The notes under the pieces were generated by a model, which worked only from the letters and a program-made list of their open reading frames with translations, made no database searches and was not told where the DNA came from. DNA of 64,000 nucleotides from BOG-1112 sp964611335 (lineage in GTDB: Bacteria; Bdellovibrionota_B; Oligoflexia; Oligoflexales; Bog-1112), in contig CAZSXR010000001.1 in the NCBI GenBank assembly GCA_964611335.1, positions 962,031 through 1,026,030 of the forward strand. Direction: 5' to 3'. Positions 15,124-24,898 of the stretch are shown here, piece after piece (within the stretch, counting starts at the first letter, position 1; each line of letters begins with the position of its first letter). The translations under genes and the position numbers were made by a program.

Positions 15124-17001
15124 ATGATGAAACGTCAAGATGTTCGAAACTTTTGTATTATTGCTCACGTCGATCACGGTAAAACAACCCTGATCGATTT
15201 TTTATTGAAACAATCGGGAACCTTCGCCAGCCATGAAAAAACGGTTGAGCGCGTTATGGATTCCAACGACCTCGAACGTGAAAAAGGTATCACCATTCTC
15301 GCCAAGAACGTTTCTGTCGATTATATGGGTCACAAACTCAACATCATCGACACTCCAGGTCACGCCGACTTCGGTGGAGAAGTTGAGCGCATTATGGGCG
15401 CAGTAGACGGAGCGATATTGCTCGTAGACGCGGTGGAGGGCCCTCTGCCACAAACACGTTTCGTTCTTGAAAAGGCACTCGCAAGAGGCCACAAAATTAT
15501 TCTCTGTATCAACAAAGTCGATCGAAGCGAACTCGAAGAATCTGGAATCAAACGGATCAACGAAGTCGTCGATGCGACTTTTGGTCTTTTTGTAGAATTG
15601 AATGCAAGCGAAGAGCAATGTGAGTTTCCTATTATTTATGCTTGTGCACGCAAAGGTTGGTGTACAACCGATTTCAACGAAATCGAAAAACTCCGCGTTG
15701 ATGCTTCTTCTGCATCTTTGAAACCTCTTCTCGACTTAGCTGTCGAATATCTTCCTGCACCGACTTATAAAGATTCTGAACAATTCAGTATGCAAATTTT
15801 CAATTTAGCTTGGTCCGATTATCTCGGACGTCTTGCTTTAGGACGTGTTCATTCTGGAAAACTGGAAGCAGGCAAAAATGTATTCGCACTCGGTGTTGAT
15901 GAAAATGGAGTCTCAACAACAACTCCTTTCAACGTCGTTAAAATCATGGCTTATGATGGTTTGGTACCTGCGGAAGTTCCACAGTTGCTTCCTGGTGATA
16001 TCGGTATTCTTGCAGGATGTGAAGACATCAACATCGGTGACACCGTAACAGACTCTCGTGATTTTACTCCGATGGTGCGCATTCCTATAGATCCACCGAC
16101 TTTGAAAATGACTTTCACCGTCAACACCAGTCCTATGTCTGGAAAAGATGGAGAAGCTGTACAATCTCGTAAATTAAAAGACAGATTGCTTCGTGAATGC
16201 CGCAATAACGTCGCTTTGAAATATATGGATGGACCTTCACCAGAGCAGTTTTATCTCTTTGGTAGAGGTGAACTTCAGTTCGCAATCTTGATTGAAACTA
16301 TGCGCCGTGAAAATCTTGAATTCATGATCGGTCGTCCTGAAGTTGTTATGAAAAAAGATGAAAACGGAAACACACTGGAACCTATAGAACTCGCAGTTTT
16401 GGATTTACCGAAACCCTATGTCGGTGACGTATCCGAAATGTTCCAGAGTAAAAAAGGACGTATGTCTTTTTACGAAGAGATCGGAAACGAACGTGTACGT
16501 TTGACCTTCGAAATCCCTTCTCGTGGATTGTTAGGTATTCGTAGCCGCTTTCTGACTGCAACACGCGGTGAAGGTTTATTCTCTTCTCAATTGAAAGGTT
16601 ACGAAGAGTACCGCGGAGATATGCTCGCACGTGCTAACGGAACTTTGATTGCAGACAGAAGTGGAAAGACAACAGACTACGCTCTTCAATATATTGAAGA
16701 ACGTGGAACACTTTTCATTAAACCGGGAACAGAAGTTTACGAAGGTATGGTCATCGGTGAATGCAGTCGTCCTAACGATATGAACGTAAACCCTGTTAAA
16801 CCCAAGAAACTGACAAACATGCGTTCGACTTCGTCGGATGGTTTGATCATTCTTTCAGGTACACGTGATATGTCCCTCGAACGTTGCATTGAATGGATTG
16901 ACGACGATGAGTGGATCGAATGTACGCCTAAGAATGTACGTATTCGAAAGAAAATTTTGGATCAAACCAAACGCAGCGTTGTAAGAAAAATTAAAGAGTA
17001 A
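15124..17001 (+). CDS. typA: Ribosome-associated translational GTPase BipA/TypA
   Basis: Product of 625 residues, slightly longer than usual. G-domain motifs are AHVDHGKT (14-21), EREKGITI (51-58), DTPGHADFGG (76-85) and NKVD (130-133), followed by EF-G-like domains and the BipA C-terminal domain. It binds the ribosome in a GTP-dependent way and helps assembly and growth under stress or low temperature. Two ATG codons are adjacent at the start and no good ribosome binding site is visible. The gene is monocistronic, with a GC-rich hairpin downstream. Confidence 0.95.
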   Translation: MMKRQDVRNFCIIAHVDHGKTTLIDFLLKQSGTFASHEKTVERVMDSNDLEREKGITILAKNVSVDYMGHKLNIIDTPGHADFGGEVERIMGAVDGAILLVDAVEGPLPQTRFVLEKALARGHKIILCINKVDRSELEESGIKRINEVVDATFGLFVELNASEEQCEFPIIYACARKGWCTTDFNEIEKLRVDASSASLKPLLDLAVEYLPAPTYKDSEQFSMQIFNLAWSDYLGRLALGRVHSGKLEAGKNVFALGVDENGVSTTTPFNVVKIMAYDGLVPAEVPQLLPGDIGILAGCEDINIGDTVTDSRDFTPMVRIPIDPPTLKMTFTVNTSPMSGKDGEAVQSRKLKDRLLRECRNNVALKYMDGPSPEQFYLFGRGELQFAILIETMRRENLEFMIGRPEVVMKKDENGNTLEPIELAVLDLPKPYVGDVSEMFQSKKGRMSFYEEIGNERVRLTFEIPSRGLLGIRSRFLTATRGEGLFSSQLKGYEEYRGDMLARANGTLIADRSGKTTDYALQYIEERGTLFIKPGTEVYEGMVIGECSRPNDMNVNPVKPKKLTNMRSTSSDGLIILSGTRDMSLERCIEWIDDDEWIECTPKNVRIRKKILDQTKRSVVRKIKE

Positions 17002-17019
17002 ACTACGCCAAAAAGGCAC

Positions 17020-17043
17020 CCTCCTCCTCTTCTTGGGAGGAGG
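17020..17043 (+). terminator. GC-rich hairpin after typA
   Basis: CCTCCTCC (17020-17027) pairs with GGAGGAGG (17036-17043) around an 8-nt loop, 19 nt after the typA stop. There is no T run after it, so its terminator role is uncertain. Confidence 0.4.
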
Positions 17044-17169
17044 ACAAAAAGCTCCAGTCTTATTAGCAACTTTCATTATTTCAAAACTCTTCTCGAAATT
17101 TTTTCTAATTTTTAGCAACAAACAACCGAAACTTCGTTTGTTTAAATCATTCCTTTGAGGAGAGTTCAC

Positions 17170-18705
17170 ATGAAAACAATTATGAAAGGCATGCTATCGA
17201 GCTTGCTGATGGTCTCGGGTTTTACAGCCCTTGCACACCCAATGAAGCTCACACTCACACTTGAGCAACGCACATCTATTCAAGAACTAGCTCACAATGT
17301 TGTAGATCCGAATTCTGACCGTTATGAACAGTATTACACACCTGAAGAAATTCGAGATCTCGTAGCTCCTACACAAGAAGACTATGATAACCTTTTAAAC
17401 TCACTTCGCGCAGAAGGTTTTTCTATCTCTTTCGAATCGAAATCACATCTTGTTGTAGGAATAGAAGGTGAGCACACCACTTTCGAAAAAGTATTCCGAA
17501 CACCTATTCGTTTCACAAATCGAAGTTTGCACACAAACACACTCAAACCTCAAATACCAAATCATTTATCTCTGATCACTTCTCTTTCAGGATTAGACAA
17601 CACTCCTAAATTTAAACCTCTTTATAAAAAAGCTATCAGACCACTTGCAAATCTTGATGACCAACCTGGTATACTTCCCGATGATGTGAAAAGTGCTTAC
17701 AACCTCACAGGACTTTACGAGCAAGGTTGGAGTGGAAAAAATCAAGATCTTGCCATTGCAACTTACATGAACTTCTCACTCGATGATGTAAATCAATATT
17801 ATAATCTCATTGGACTTTCACCAGTGCCTACTGTTGATGTTATTTCTTTTAATGGTACAGCTCCTTATGACGCAGACTCTGCAACAGAAACGGAACTCGA
17901 TGTTGAACTCAGCGGAATGATTGCCCCAGGATCCAATATTCATGTGTTTGGTTCTGCTGCAAATAGTGAAGATGGTGAACTTTCATTATTCACAGCCATT
18001 TTAGACGATAATCGTTCAAAAGTTGTGAACTACAGTTGGGGTTCTTGTGAAAATTCTCTCAACATGGATCACAAAAAAGATATGGATAAAGTTTTCGCAC
18101 GCGCAGTTGCACAAGGCGTGAATATACTCGTTGCTTCGGGAGATACTGGTTCAGATTGCGTTGGTGATGGAACTGTTGTTGCAGATTGGCCCGCAATGCA
18201 TCCTCAATTAGTTGCAGTTGGTGGAACCACTTTGCTGTTTAATAACGATGGTTCCCCTTATGAAATAGGATGGTCAGGAAGCGGTGGTGGTATCAGTAAA
18301 TTTTATAAACTTCCTCAATGGCAGGCTGGCTTCCGCTCACCGTTTGTAAGACGCTCCTATCCCGATATTTCTTTCAACGCAGATCCAAGTTCAGGTGAAG
18401 GCATTTGGGTTCGTTCGGGTTTAAATGGAACACCAGGATGGTTACAAATTGGAGGAACCAGTATGGCTGCTCCCCAATGGGCAGGTTTCCTAGCTCTCGT
18501 CAACGAAGCACGACAAAGCAACGGAAAAGCAGCTCTTGGATTTATAAATCCGATTATTTACAAAGCTGCCAATAAAAAAGCGATCTTCACCGACATCACT
18601 TCGGGTAAAAATGGAGCATTTAAAGCGAATGTAGGTTGGGATGCAGTAACGGGTTGGGGATCTATGAAAGGTGAAACCATGTTCAACTTTTTAGTTGCAT
18701 ATTAA
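17170..18705 (+). CDS. Exported S53 serine-carboxyl peptidase (sedolisin/kumamolisin family)
   Basis: Start ATG 17170, behind GAGGAGA. The 511-residue product has a signal peptide (to about residue 22) and a Pro-kumamolisin activation domain (about 25-150). The catalytic domain has Glu240 and Asp244 in ETELDVE, Asp325 in SGDTG and the nucleophile Ser431 in GGTSMAAP. The calcium site lies near the C-terminus (DITSGKNG and GWDAVTGWG). Sedolisins are acid-active endopeptidases released after self-processing of the propeptide, so it is probably secreted and degrades proteins outside the cell. It is convergent with the response-regulator gene; their stop codons overlap. Confidence 0.92.
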   Translation: MKTIMKGMLSSLLMVSGFTALAHPMKLTLTLEQRTSIQELAHNVVDPNSDRYEQYYTPEEIRDLVAPTQEDYDNLLNSLRAEGFSISFESKSHLVVGIEGEHTTFEKVFRTPIRFTNRSLHTNTLKPQIPNHLSLITSLSGLDNTPKFKPLYKKAIRPLANLDDQPGILPDDVKSAYNLTGLYEQGWSGKNQDLAIATYMNFSLDDVNQYYNLIGLSPVPTVDVISFNGTAPYDADSATETELDVELSGMIAPGSNIHVFGSAANSEDGELSLFTAILDDNRSKVVNYSWGSCENSLNMDHKKDMDKVFARAVAQGVNILVASGDTGSDCVGDGTVVADWPAMHPQLVAVGGTTLLFNNDGSPYEIGWSGSGGGISKFYKLPQWQAGFRSPFVRRSYPDISFNADPSSGEGIWVRSGLNGTPGWLQIGGTSMAAPQWAGFLALVNEARQSNGKAALGFINPIIYKAANKKAIFTDITSGKNGAFKANVGWDAVTGWGSMKGETMFNFLVAY

Positions 18706-19133
18706 AACCAAACTTGAAATTTTGTAGCAGGTCCTTTGAGATCCGTATCTTCTTCACTTTTATCCATATTCTCCAAAATACTCTTCACTTTTTCGATAAG
18801 GATCTGCGCTTCAAAAGGTTTGCTCAAAACATCTACATTTCCAAAATTGCTAAACTCTTCTGCATTATGACTTGCATAAGCTGTGATAAAAATCACAGGA
18901 ATATGACGTTTACGTAACAGTTGTAATTTCTTAAGAAGAGCAAAGCCACCAAATTTCGGCATATTGATATCTGTAACAATAAGATCGACATCTTCCTGTA
19001 TACAAATATTGTAAGCCTCGTCTCCATCACCCGCTTTGAATGTATTAAAACCAGCTTCTGTAAGTTCATAATGGAGAACTTCCAAAAGATCCTTCTCATC
19101 ATCGACTAAAAGTAATTTAGGTGCTTTTTTCAT
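18702..19133 (-). CDS. Single-domain response regulator (CheY-like receiver)
   Basis: From ATG 19133, with AAGGGG upstream, the 143-residue product is one receiver domain. The acidic pocket is Asp11-Asp12, the phosphoacceptor is Asp55 (TDINMP), and Thr84 and Lys105 (SKPF) are the conserved switch residues. There is no output domain, only a short acidic tail. It would pass a signal by protein-protein contact. No histidine kinase is encoded nearby, so the partner is elsewhere. A 7-bp inverted repeat (19158-19164 and 19174-19180) lies just upstream and may be regulatory. Confidence 0.9.
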   Translation of the reverse strand: MKKAPKLLLVDDEKDLLEVLHYELTEAGFNTFKAGDGDEAYNICIQEDVDLIVTDINMPKFGGFALLKKLQLLRKRHIPVIFITAYASHNAEEFSNFGNVDVLSKPFEAQILIEKVKSILENMDKSEEDTDLKGPATKFQVWF

Positions 19134-19273
19134 AAAATCCCCTTCCACCTCTTCCAACTACCAAAGTATCGACTTGGTAGAGATATAACTTGAGGAATAT
19201 TAGCTATTGCTTGTATAGGCTTACAAATACCTTTGAAATGATTGGAGAAATAATGAGGATTTGAGTTTGTGTG

Positions 19274-19735
19274 TTAGCTTAGTTTTAAAGATCTCTCACG
19301 CAGAATATCTCGCAGATTCAAGGAGACAGACATCACCAAGCTGAGCGCAAGAAAACCGTAGGAAAGTATGTTCACTGCTGAGTCTGTAGGTACTATTCCG
19401 AAAACACTTTGTATAAAATAGGAAATAAAACTAGATGGAAGATTTGTCTGACCCAAATGCTGTTTGATCGTCCAATGTATATTTGTGAGTATACAGTTTC
19501 CAAAACCAAACCAGAAACCCAGACCTATCCAAGAAAAGAGTACGGAGATCAAAGCGTAAAAATGAACACGTCGTGTTTTTACGAAGATCCATCCAAACAT
19601 ATTGAAAGCAATAAAACAGCTATGAAAAACATTGAGAAAGTAATCCCCCAAATGCCATAAAAGCGTAGTCTCTAACAAAATAATCCTCACTAAAATTAGA
19701 TGGTTGCACCTTGTAGAAAGGATCACTATAATCAT
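19274..19735 (-). CDS. DUF2784 membrane protein
   Basis: About 134-153 residues depending on start. The frame opens at ATG 19735, but a TTG near 19675 has GAGG at good distance and would begin just before the first membrane span. Hydrophobic segments lie around WHLGDYFLNVFHS, an FNMFGW/SWIGLGFWFGFG region and the C-terminus. The pair CILTNIHW and GQTNLPSSFISYF fits the DUF2784 pattern (PLTxxHW, LGxxxLPxSYI). The family has no assigned function. It is divergent from the cytochrome c gene. Confidence 0.65.
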   Translation of the reverse strand: MIIVILSTRCNHLILVRIILLETTLLWHLGDYFLNVFHSCFIAFNMFGWIFVKTRRVHFYALISVLFSWIGLGFWFGFGNCILTNIHWTIKQHLGQTNLPSSFISYFIQSVFGIVPTDSAVNILSYGFLALSLVMSVSLNLRDILRERSLKLS

Positions 19736-19795
19736 TTTTCGCGAGGAGGCAATATCTTAATTATTGATTGCTGAATGCTAAGGAAGGAAGCATCG

Positions 19796-20572
19796 TTGAA
19801 AATTAAAACACGAAAAGTTCTTCTGTGCAGTTTATTAGCTTCCTTTTGTATTCAATCCAGTCTCGTTTATTTTGATGATACTGCTGACAAAAAAGCTCCT
19901 CTTTCGTCTCTCGCTCGTGAAGGTCAAAAAATATGGCTCGCGAATAACTGTCAGTCCTGTCATCAGATCTATGGTTTCGGTGGTTTTCTCGGACCCGATC
20001 TCACCAATGCGGCAAAAAGACTCACCGAAAACAGACTCGCAAATATTCTTACAGAAGGCTCTGCACAGATGCCTGCATACCATTTTGGCTCAGTTGAACA
20101 AAATGCTCTTATGTCCTTCTTTCAAGAAATAGACAAAACAGGACATGGTCTCCCGAGTTTGAACAAAGGTTCTGCTGCGGATCCTGTTCTTCATTTTTAT
20201 GCAAGCATCAAAGAGCTTCTTAAAAGTGAAAGCAATAAACAGATTCACAATGCTTTCGAACTCGTGCAGCAATACTCTTGTATATCCTGTCACTTGCCTA
20301 ATGAAAAAAGTGTATATAGAGCTCCGGATCTTCGTTTTATAAGTTCATCAAGAACTCAAGATGAAATTGACACAATATTAATAGAAGGACGCATCGAAAA
20401 AGGCATGCCTTCCTTTCAAATGACGGAAGAAAAAAGAAAAGACGTTTACACATTTTTGACGTGGCTTCATGCACACAACGAAGAATTTAGCAAAGTCTAT
20501 TCAAAATCTGATTCTTTGACGATGCTTGAATTCTTAAAAAAAATTCCATGGTTTGAATATGAAAACGAATAG
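19796..20572 (+). CDS. Dihaem cytochrome c, NorC-like first domain
   Basis: Start chosen as TTG 19796 because AAGGAAG lies just upstream; ATG 19775 has no ribosome binding site. The ~258-residue product has an N-terminal membrane or signal segment and two haem c sites: CQSCH (52-56) with Met92 as likely axial ligand, and CISCH (162-166) with Met204. The first domain, with GFLGPDLTNA after the haem, resembles NorC, the membrane cytochrome that feeds electrons to nitric oxide reductase. The second domain is extra relative to NorC. It overlaps the NorB-like gene by 14 nt, so the two form one complex at the cytoplasmic membrane (inference). Confidence 0.82.
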   Translation: MKIKTRKVLLCSLLASFCIQSSLVYFDDTADKKAPLSSLAREGQKIWLANNCQSCHQIYGFGGFLGPDLTNAAKRLTENRLANILTEGSAQMPAYHFGSVEQNALMSFFQEIDKTGHGLPSLNKGSAADPVLHFYASIKELLKSESNKQIHNAFELVQQYSCISCHLPNEKSVYRAPDLRFISSSRTQDEIDTILIEGRIEKGMPSFQMTEEKRKDVYTFLTWLHAHNEEFSKVYSKSDSLTMLEFLKKIPWFEYENE

Positions 20573-21971
20573 TAAAGACACCTACGTCTATGCACTCTTG
20601 TGTTGTGCACTGACCTGTTTAGTTATTGGCATTTCTTTCGGAGTTTTATCGGCGCTCTATTATATTCCAGCTTTAGCAAGCACTCTGAAACAAAGCGGCG
20701 TCTCTCTTGCTCAATTGCGACCTATGCACGATACCTATGTTTCTGCCTGGATCTTTCTAGGTGGTATAACAATGGTCTACAAATATCTTATCGATGAGCA
20801 TGGCGAACTCAATTCCGCAGAACGTTTTCGTTACAAAGCGCATATGCTTCTTTGGGCTTTTGCAGGATTAGGAATTGGGATTTCAACTTTGCTCGGTTAT
20901 TCATCAGGACGTGAGTACCTTAGCTTCCCACCTTTTTTCTCAATTTTTATTTTAGCGGGCTGGTTGCTCTATGCTTGGAACTTTCTTGGTCGCACACTTT
21001 CTCAATTTTGGAAACAACCTGCTTACATTTATATGTGGACAGTATCTGCATTTTTATTTGTGTATGTGTTTTGCGAAGCGCATGCGTATTTGATCCCTTC
21101 TCTCTTGCACAAACCTGTAGCGGACTTACAAATACAATGGAAGTCTTACGGAGCTTTAGTTGCCGCATTCAATCATCTTGTTTATGGCTCGGTGATGTAT
21201 ATGAATGAAAAGATTTCAGGTGATAAAAAATATGCACAATCAACTCTAGCCTTCTCATTATTGGGTGTTGGTTTATTAAACAGTTTTACAAATTATGCTC
21301 ATCATACTTATCACCTTCCGCAATCTCATACGGTGAAATGGATTTCCTTTCTAGTTAGCATGGCAGAAATTGTCATCCTCTACAGAGTCATGATCGATAT
21401 AGCAAAAAATTTAGCAAACAAATCGTTTTCTAAAGCAAAGACCACACACCAGCATTTCATTCTGCTATCAAAAGCATGGACGGGAGGCTTGCTTGTTCTT
21501 GCCATACTTATTTCCATACCTCCACTGAACACCTTGATTCACGGAACTCATGCTGTGACAGCGCATGCGATGGGTTCTGAAATCGCAATCGATAGCTTTG
21601 TTCTTTTTGCAGTGACAGCCTATCTACTGCACAATTGGTTTCCAAATCATGAGACTATACAAATGCGTCTAAATGGTCGGAAAATACGAGTTCTCATTTC
21701 ATCTATGAATCTTACATTTCTCGCTCTTTTTTCTTGGCTTTTATTCAGTGGAATCTCTGTTGGTCTTTCGAATTTTCTAGGCAACCCCAAACCCTGGTGG
21801 ATTGCTTACACTCCTGTGATTTTAGCAACGTTAGGTTCTGCTCTTGCCGTTCAAATACTCGCAATATTAGCAAATTGGATAGAGATTTTGTGGAGCTCTC
21901 GTTCTTTCTTTCTCCACAAAAACGCAAGCTCTCGCGCCAAAAAAATAAAAGCGCTCCCCAATCAAATCTAG
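20559..21971 (+). CDS. Haem-copper oxidase subunit I, NorB-like
   Basis: Start ATG 20559, inside the end of the cytochrome gene; translation is probably coupled. The 470-residue protein has about 12 membrane spans. Candidate metal ligands are His57 (RPMHDTY, low-spin haem), His206 (FNHLVYG) with His248-His249 (YAHHTYH) for the second metal, and His336 in HGTHAVTAHAMG for the high-spin haem. In aligned NorB the residue two after this last His is another His; here it is Met338. The NorB glutamate after the first FeB-type His is also not present. The protein may reduce NO or O2; which one cannot be told from sequence alone. Confidence 0.75.
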   Translation: MKTNSKDTYVYALLCCALTCLVIGISFGVLSALYYIPALASTLKQSGVSLAQLRPMHDTYVSAWIFLGGITMVYKYLIDEHGELNSAERFRYKAHMLLWAFAGLGIGISTLLGYSSGREYLSFPPFFSIFILAGWLLYAWNFLGRTLSQFWKQPAYIYMWTVSAFLFVYVFCEAHAYLIPSLLHKPVADLQIQWKSYGALVAAFNHLVYGSVMYMNEKISGDKKYAQSTLAFSLLGVGLLNSFTNYAHHTYHLPQSHTVKWISFLVSMAEIVILYRVMIDIAKNLANKSFSKAKTTHQHFILLSKAWTGGLLVLAILISIPPLNTLIHGTHAVTAHAMGSEIAIDSFVLFAVTAYLLHNWFPNHETIQMRLNGRKIRVLISSMNLTFLALFSWLLFSGISVGLSNFLGNPKPWWIAYTPVILATLGSALAVQILAILANWIEILWSSRSFFLHKNASSRAKKIKALPNQI

Positions 21972-22051
21972 CGCTCTTCTTCACCTTGATTCTCCAAAAA
22001 AGAACTGCTTAACTTAAAACAAGAAGTTATTACCATTTAGGAGGACAGAGG

Positions 22052-22783
22052 ATGCGTGCTCAATTTTTTGGTGGAGTGTTGCTTGCGGGTTTCAGTCTTA
22101 TCAGCGCTTCTTTATACGCAGTTGCGCCGAAAGAAATCTTTGCACCCGTTGAAAGAGTTTTTATTGCGGAAGGCTTCGACGATAATGATAACGTTGAAGT
22201 CTCCTTATACGGCAATTTTTCTGATACGTGTTTCCGTGTAGGCCCTACAGGTTTTAATATAGACCATGCGAAGCGTAAGATTCAAATATGGGCAAAAGCT
22301 TATGATTACTCTTCACGGGAAATGACCTGTTTAGATGTTCTCACACCCTTCTTGCTCAAAGTAAGTGTAGGTGTTTTGGAACAAGGTGAATATACTGTCG
22401 AAGTCACAGGACAGCCTATATCCGAGAAAATGCAGATTGCTAAGAGTACAAGCGACTCCCCAGATGAATTTTTATATGCTCCTGTCACTTACACCCATCT
22501 TGAGACTTTGGACAATGGAAAGCAAAAAGCTACAATTTCAGGCCAGTTTCCTAGACTTTTACACGGTTGTATGATTTTGAAAGAGACACGGCATTACGTA
22601 ACAGCGAAAAATGTACTCATTCTTCTTCCTATCGCAGAGGTTCTCGATGATGATGCTCAGTGTAAAAATGTGAAAGAAACATTTAAAGATGAAATTATCT
22701 TTAATTCCTTTACAGATGTAGGTCTTTTACACGTACGTGTAAGCAACGGGTACTCTCAAACTCAGTTGATTACACTTCCGTAA
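22052..22783 (+). CDS. Exported protein of unknown function
   Basis: Product of 243 residues behind a very strong AGGAGGA site. A signal peptide ends near LYA (about residue 23). The mature part is predicted beta-rich, with paired cysteines (for example SDTCFRV and EMTCLDV; HGCMIL and AQCKNV) that could form periplasmic disulfides. It stands 43 nt before the TolC-like gene and may be the first gene of the efflux operon. No family recognised. Confidence 0.7.
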   Translation: MRAQFFGGVLLAGFSLISASLYAVAPKEIFAPVERVFIAEGFDDNDNVEVSLYGNFSDTCFRVGPTGFNIDHAKRKIQIWAKAYDYSSREMTCLDVLTPFLLKVSVGVLEQGEYTVEVTGQPISEKMQIAKSTSDSPDEFLYAPVTYTHLETLDNGKQKATISGQFPRLLHGCMILKETRHYVTAKNVLILLPIAEVLDDDAQCKNVKETFKDEIIFNSFTDVGLLHVRVSNGYSQTQLITLP

Positions 22784-22826
22784 GAAGAGATCTCTTGAGT
22801 TCTTCTGAATTAGAACGGAGAAAAAA

Positions 22827-24161
22827 GTGCGCCTGCTCTTAGTCACCTTTTTTTTGACTACACAAGCGTATGCTCACACTCCGAGCTACGAACTTCGTTT
22901 TACGGATGCTATAGACAAAGCCCTTCAGCATTCAGAACAACTCAAGTCGGTAAGCTCGGATATACAAGCATCGCAAGAGCAGGCGCTAACCCTCAAAACT
23001 GCTTTAGTTCCAAGGTTAAGTCTGGATGGAAGTCTTCGCTATCTCAGTGAAGTTCCTTCACTTCAGGCTTCACCCCAAGCTCCTCCCGTAAGTTTAGGGT
23101 CACACTTGAATTACAGTATAGGCCCTACACTGTCTTACCTACTTTGGGATGGCAACTCCGTACGCAATAATTATAAAAGTCAGATGAAAAGAAGGGACTC
23201 TCAAAGAGAAGGCCTCAATGTTCAAACAGCGCAGCTCATTGCTTCGGTAAAATTGGCCTACATGAGAACACAGCTGGGTCTTGAGCAATTGAAAATGCTT
23301 GCAGACTCCGTCAAACTTGCAGAATCTCAAAGCCAAGACATAGCTAACAGAAAAAAAGAAGGAGCTGCAAGCGAACTCGATTCCGTCACTGCAAAAAATG
23401 AAGTTCTCAATTATAAACTTCTCTTCAAACAAAAACAAAATGAACTTGCAAGTTTTCTCAGAGATCTCCTAGCATTCGTCGAAGAAGATTCTCATAAAAT
23501 TCCAGCTCAAGATCCTGCACCCGAGGGATTTGCCAATGCCAGCTTGTGGCTCAAACTCGATTCTCTCGACTCTATAGTCAAAAAAGAGAGCCAAGACGAA
23601 GCTGTAAGTATAGACGCTAGCATTCCCTTATTACGCAGCATGGATTTACAAGTGGAAGCATTGGAATTGCAGGCTCGCAGTCAAGAAGGGTCCTTATATC
23701 CACAGATTAAAATTTCAGCACGCACAAGTCTCGATTATCCCGATGGTCCTGTGATTAAAAAATTTAATCAGAATACTTTGAGCATAGATTTCACTATGCC
23801 TCTCTATGAATTTTCAAAAACACAGCATCTTGTTGCAGAAAAAAATTTCGAAGCTGAAGCTCTGAAGCACCGTCGCAATCAAATGCAACAAGACATTTTT
23901 CGAGATTTTGCAAAAGCAAAAGAGAGTTTGAGATCTCTTCGACAGCAAGATCTCGATGCACAGGTCCTTCTCAAACAAAGAGAAACTTTAGCGAAACTCA
24001 ATTACGAAGCTTATAAATTTGGACGCCTCAACCTTGTCGAGGTTCAAGCTGCAAACCTTCATGCACTCCAAGCTAAAGTCAATATCTTGCAAATACGTGC
24101 TCAAATTTTCAATCAGCTGATTCTTTTAAAAACCCTTCTGGCTAAGGATCTTTCTTCATGA
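22827..24161 (+). CDS. TolC-family outer-membrane efflux protein
   Basis: GTG start with GGAG 7 nt upstream. The 444-residue product has a short signal peptide (ending near YAHT) and two homologous halves of long alpha-helical coiled coil with beta strands, the TolC repeat. The C-terminal half has the family's LAKLNYEAYKFGRLNLVEVQAA segment in divided form (near residues 385-410). It would form the outer-membrane channel for the transporter encoded downstream. The stop overlaps the next ATG by 4 nt. Confidence 0.85.
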   Translation: MRLLLVTFFLTTQAYAHTPSYELRFTDAIDKALQHSEQLKSVSSDIQASQEQALTLKTALVPRLSLDGSLRYLSEVPSLQASPQAPPVSLGSHLNYSIGPTLSYLLWDGNSVRNNYKSQMKRRDSQREGLNVQTAQLIASVKLAYMRTQLGLEQLKMLADSVKLAESQSQDIANRKKEGAASELDSVTAKNEVLNYKLLFKQKQNELASFLRDLLAFVEEDSHKIPAQDPAPEGFANASLWLKLDSLDSIVKKESQDEAVSIDASIPLLRSMDLQVEALELQARSQEGSLYPQIKISARTSLDYPDGPVIKKFNQNTLSIDFTMPLYEFSKTQHLVAEKNFEAEALKHRRNQMQQDIFRDFAKAKESLRSLRQQDLDAQVLLKQRETLAKLNYEAYKFGRLNLVEVQAANLHALQAKVNILQIRAQIFNQLILLKTLLAKDLSS

Positions 24162-24898
24162 AGGAAATGATTAAAAAAATTCTATTCATAATACTTCTAA
24201 GTGGAGTTGCAGCACTGCTCTTTCGTTTGTATTTTGAAAAAGAAAAGTTTTATTATGCAGGAACTTTAGAAACGACGAAAGTTGACATCTCGGTTCAGGT
24301 TGCTTCTGCAGTTGCTAAAGTTCATGTTCAGGAAGGAGATTCTTTTAAGTCAGGAGACCTTCTTGTAGAGCTCTCTTGCGAAGATTATAAAAATGCTGCG
24401 CATTTTGCTCATGGGAATTACACCCGCTATGCCAAGCTTCTCAAAAGTGGGAGCGCTACTCCTGAAACAGTCGACCTGATGGAAAATCGAAAAAATGATG
24501 CAGATATTCGCCTTTCTTGGTGTCTTCTCAAAGCACCTTTAAACGGAAGTGTACTCACACGTTATCACGAACCAGGAGAATGGGTGACACCAGGATCAAA
24601 AATCCTGACAATAGCCAATCCAAAAGATGTGTGGGCTTATTTCTATGTGCCGCAAGAAATGCTTTCAAAACTGTCTTTGGGAATGAAAATCAAAACGTAT
24701 CTACCAGAAACCAACATGAAACTTTTCGAAGGCACTATCATCAAAATCAATGAAGAAGCCGAGTTCACACCCAAAAATGTACAGACACGAGAAGAACGAA
24801 CACGTCTGGTTTATGGTATTAAAATTTCATTCCGAGATGCGAATCAGGATGGGGTTTTAAAATCGGGAATGACTCTCGAAGCTGAATTTCCAGAATGA
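24158..24898 (+). CDS. HlyD/YbhG-like membrane-fusion protein
   Basis: Product of 246 residues: one N-terminal membrane anchor (about 6-24), a split lipoyl/barrel-sandwich domain (VASAVAKVHVQEGD, later APLNGSVLTRYHEPGEWV) joined by a short helical hairpin, and a beta-barrel end with EFTPKNVQTREERTRLV, a hallmark of YbhG-type adaptors. It bridges the inner-membrane ABC permeases and the TolC-like channel. It overlaps both neighbours by 4 nt. The short hairpin makes it smaller than typical 330-residue members. Confidence 0.85.
   Translation: MKEMIKKILFIILLSGVAALLFRLYFEKEKFYYAGTLETTKVDISVQVASAVAKVHVQEGDSFKSGDLLVELSCEDYKNAAHFAHGNYTRYAKLLKSGSATPETVDLMENRKNDADIRLSWCLLKAPLNGSVLTRYHEPGEWVTPGSKILTIANPKDVWAYFYVPQEMLSKLSLGMKIKTYLPETNMKLFEGTIIKINEEAEFTPKNVQTREERTRLVYGIKISFRDANQDGVLKSGMTLEAEFPE

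Noticed and set aside
15202..15618. 138-codon minus-strand open frame inside typA
   Set aside because: It is antisense to the invariant GTPase motifs of TypA and has no support of its own.
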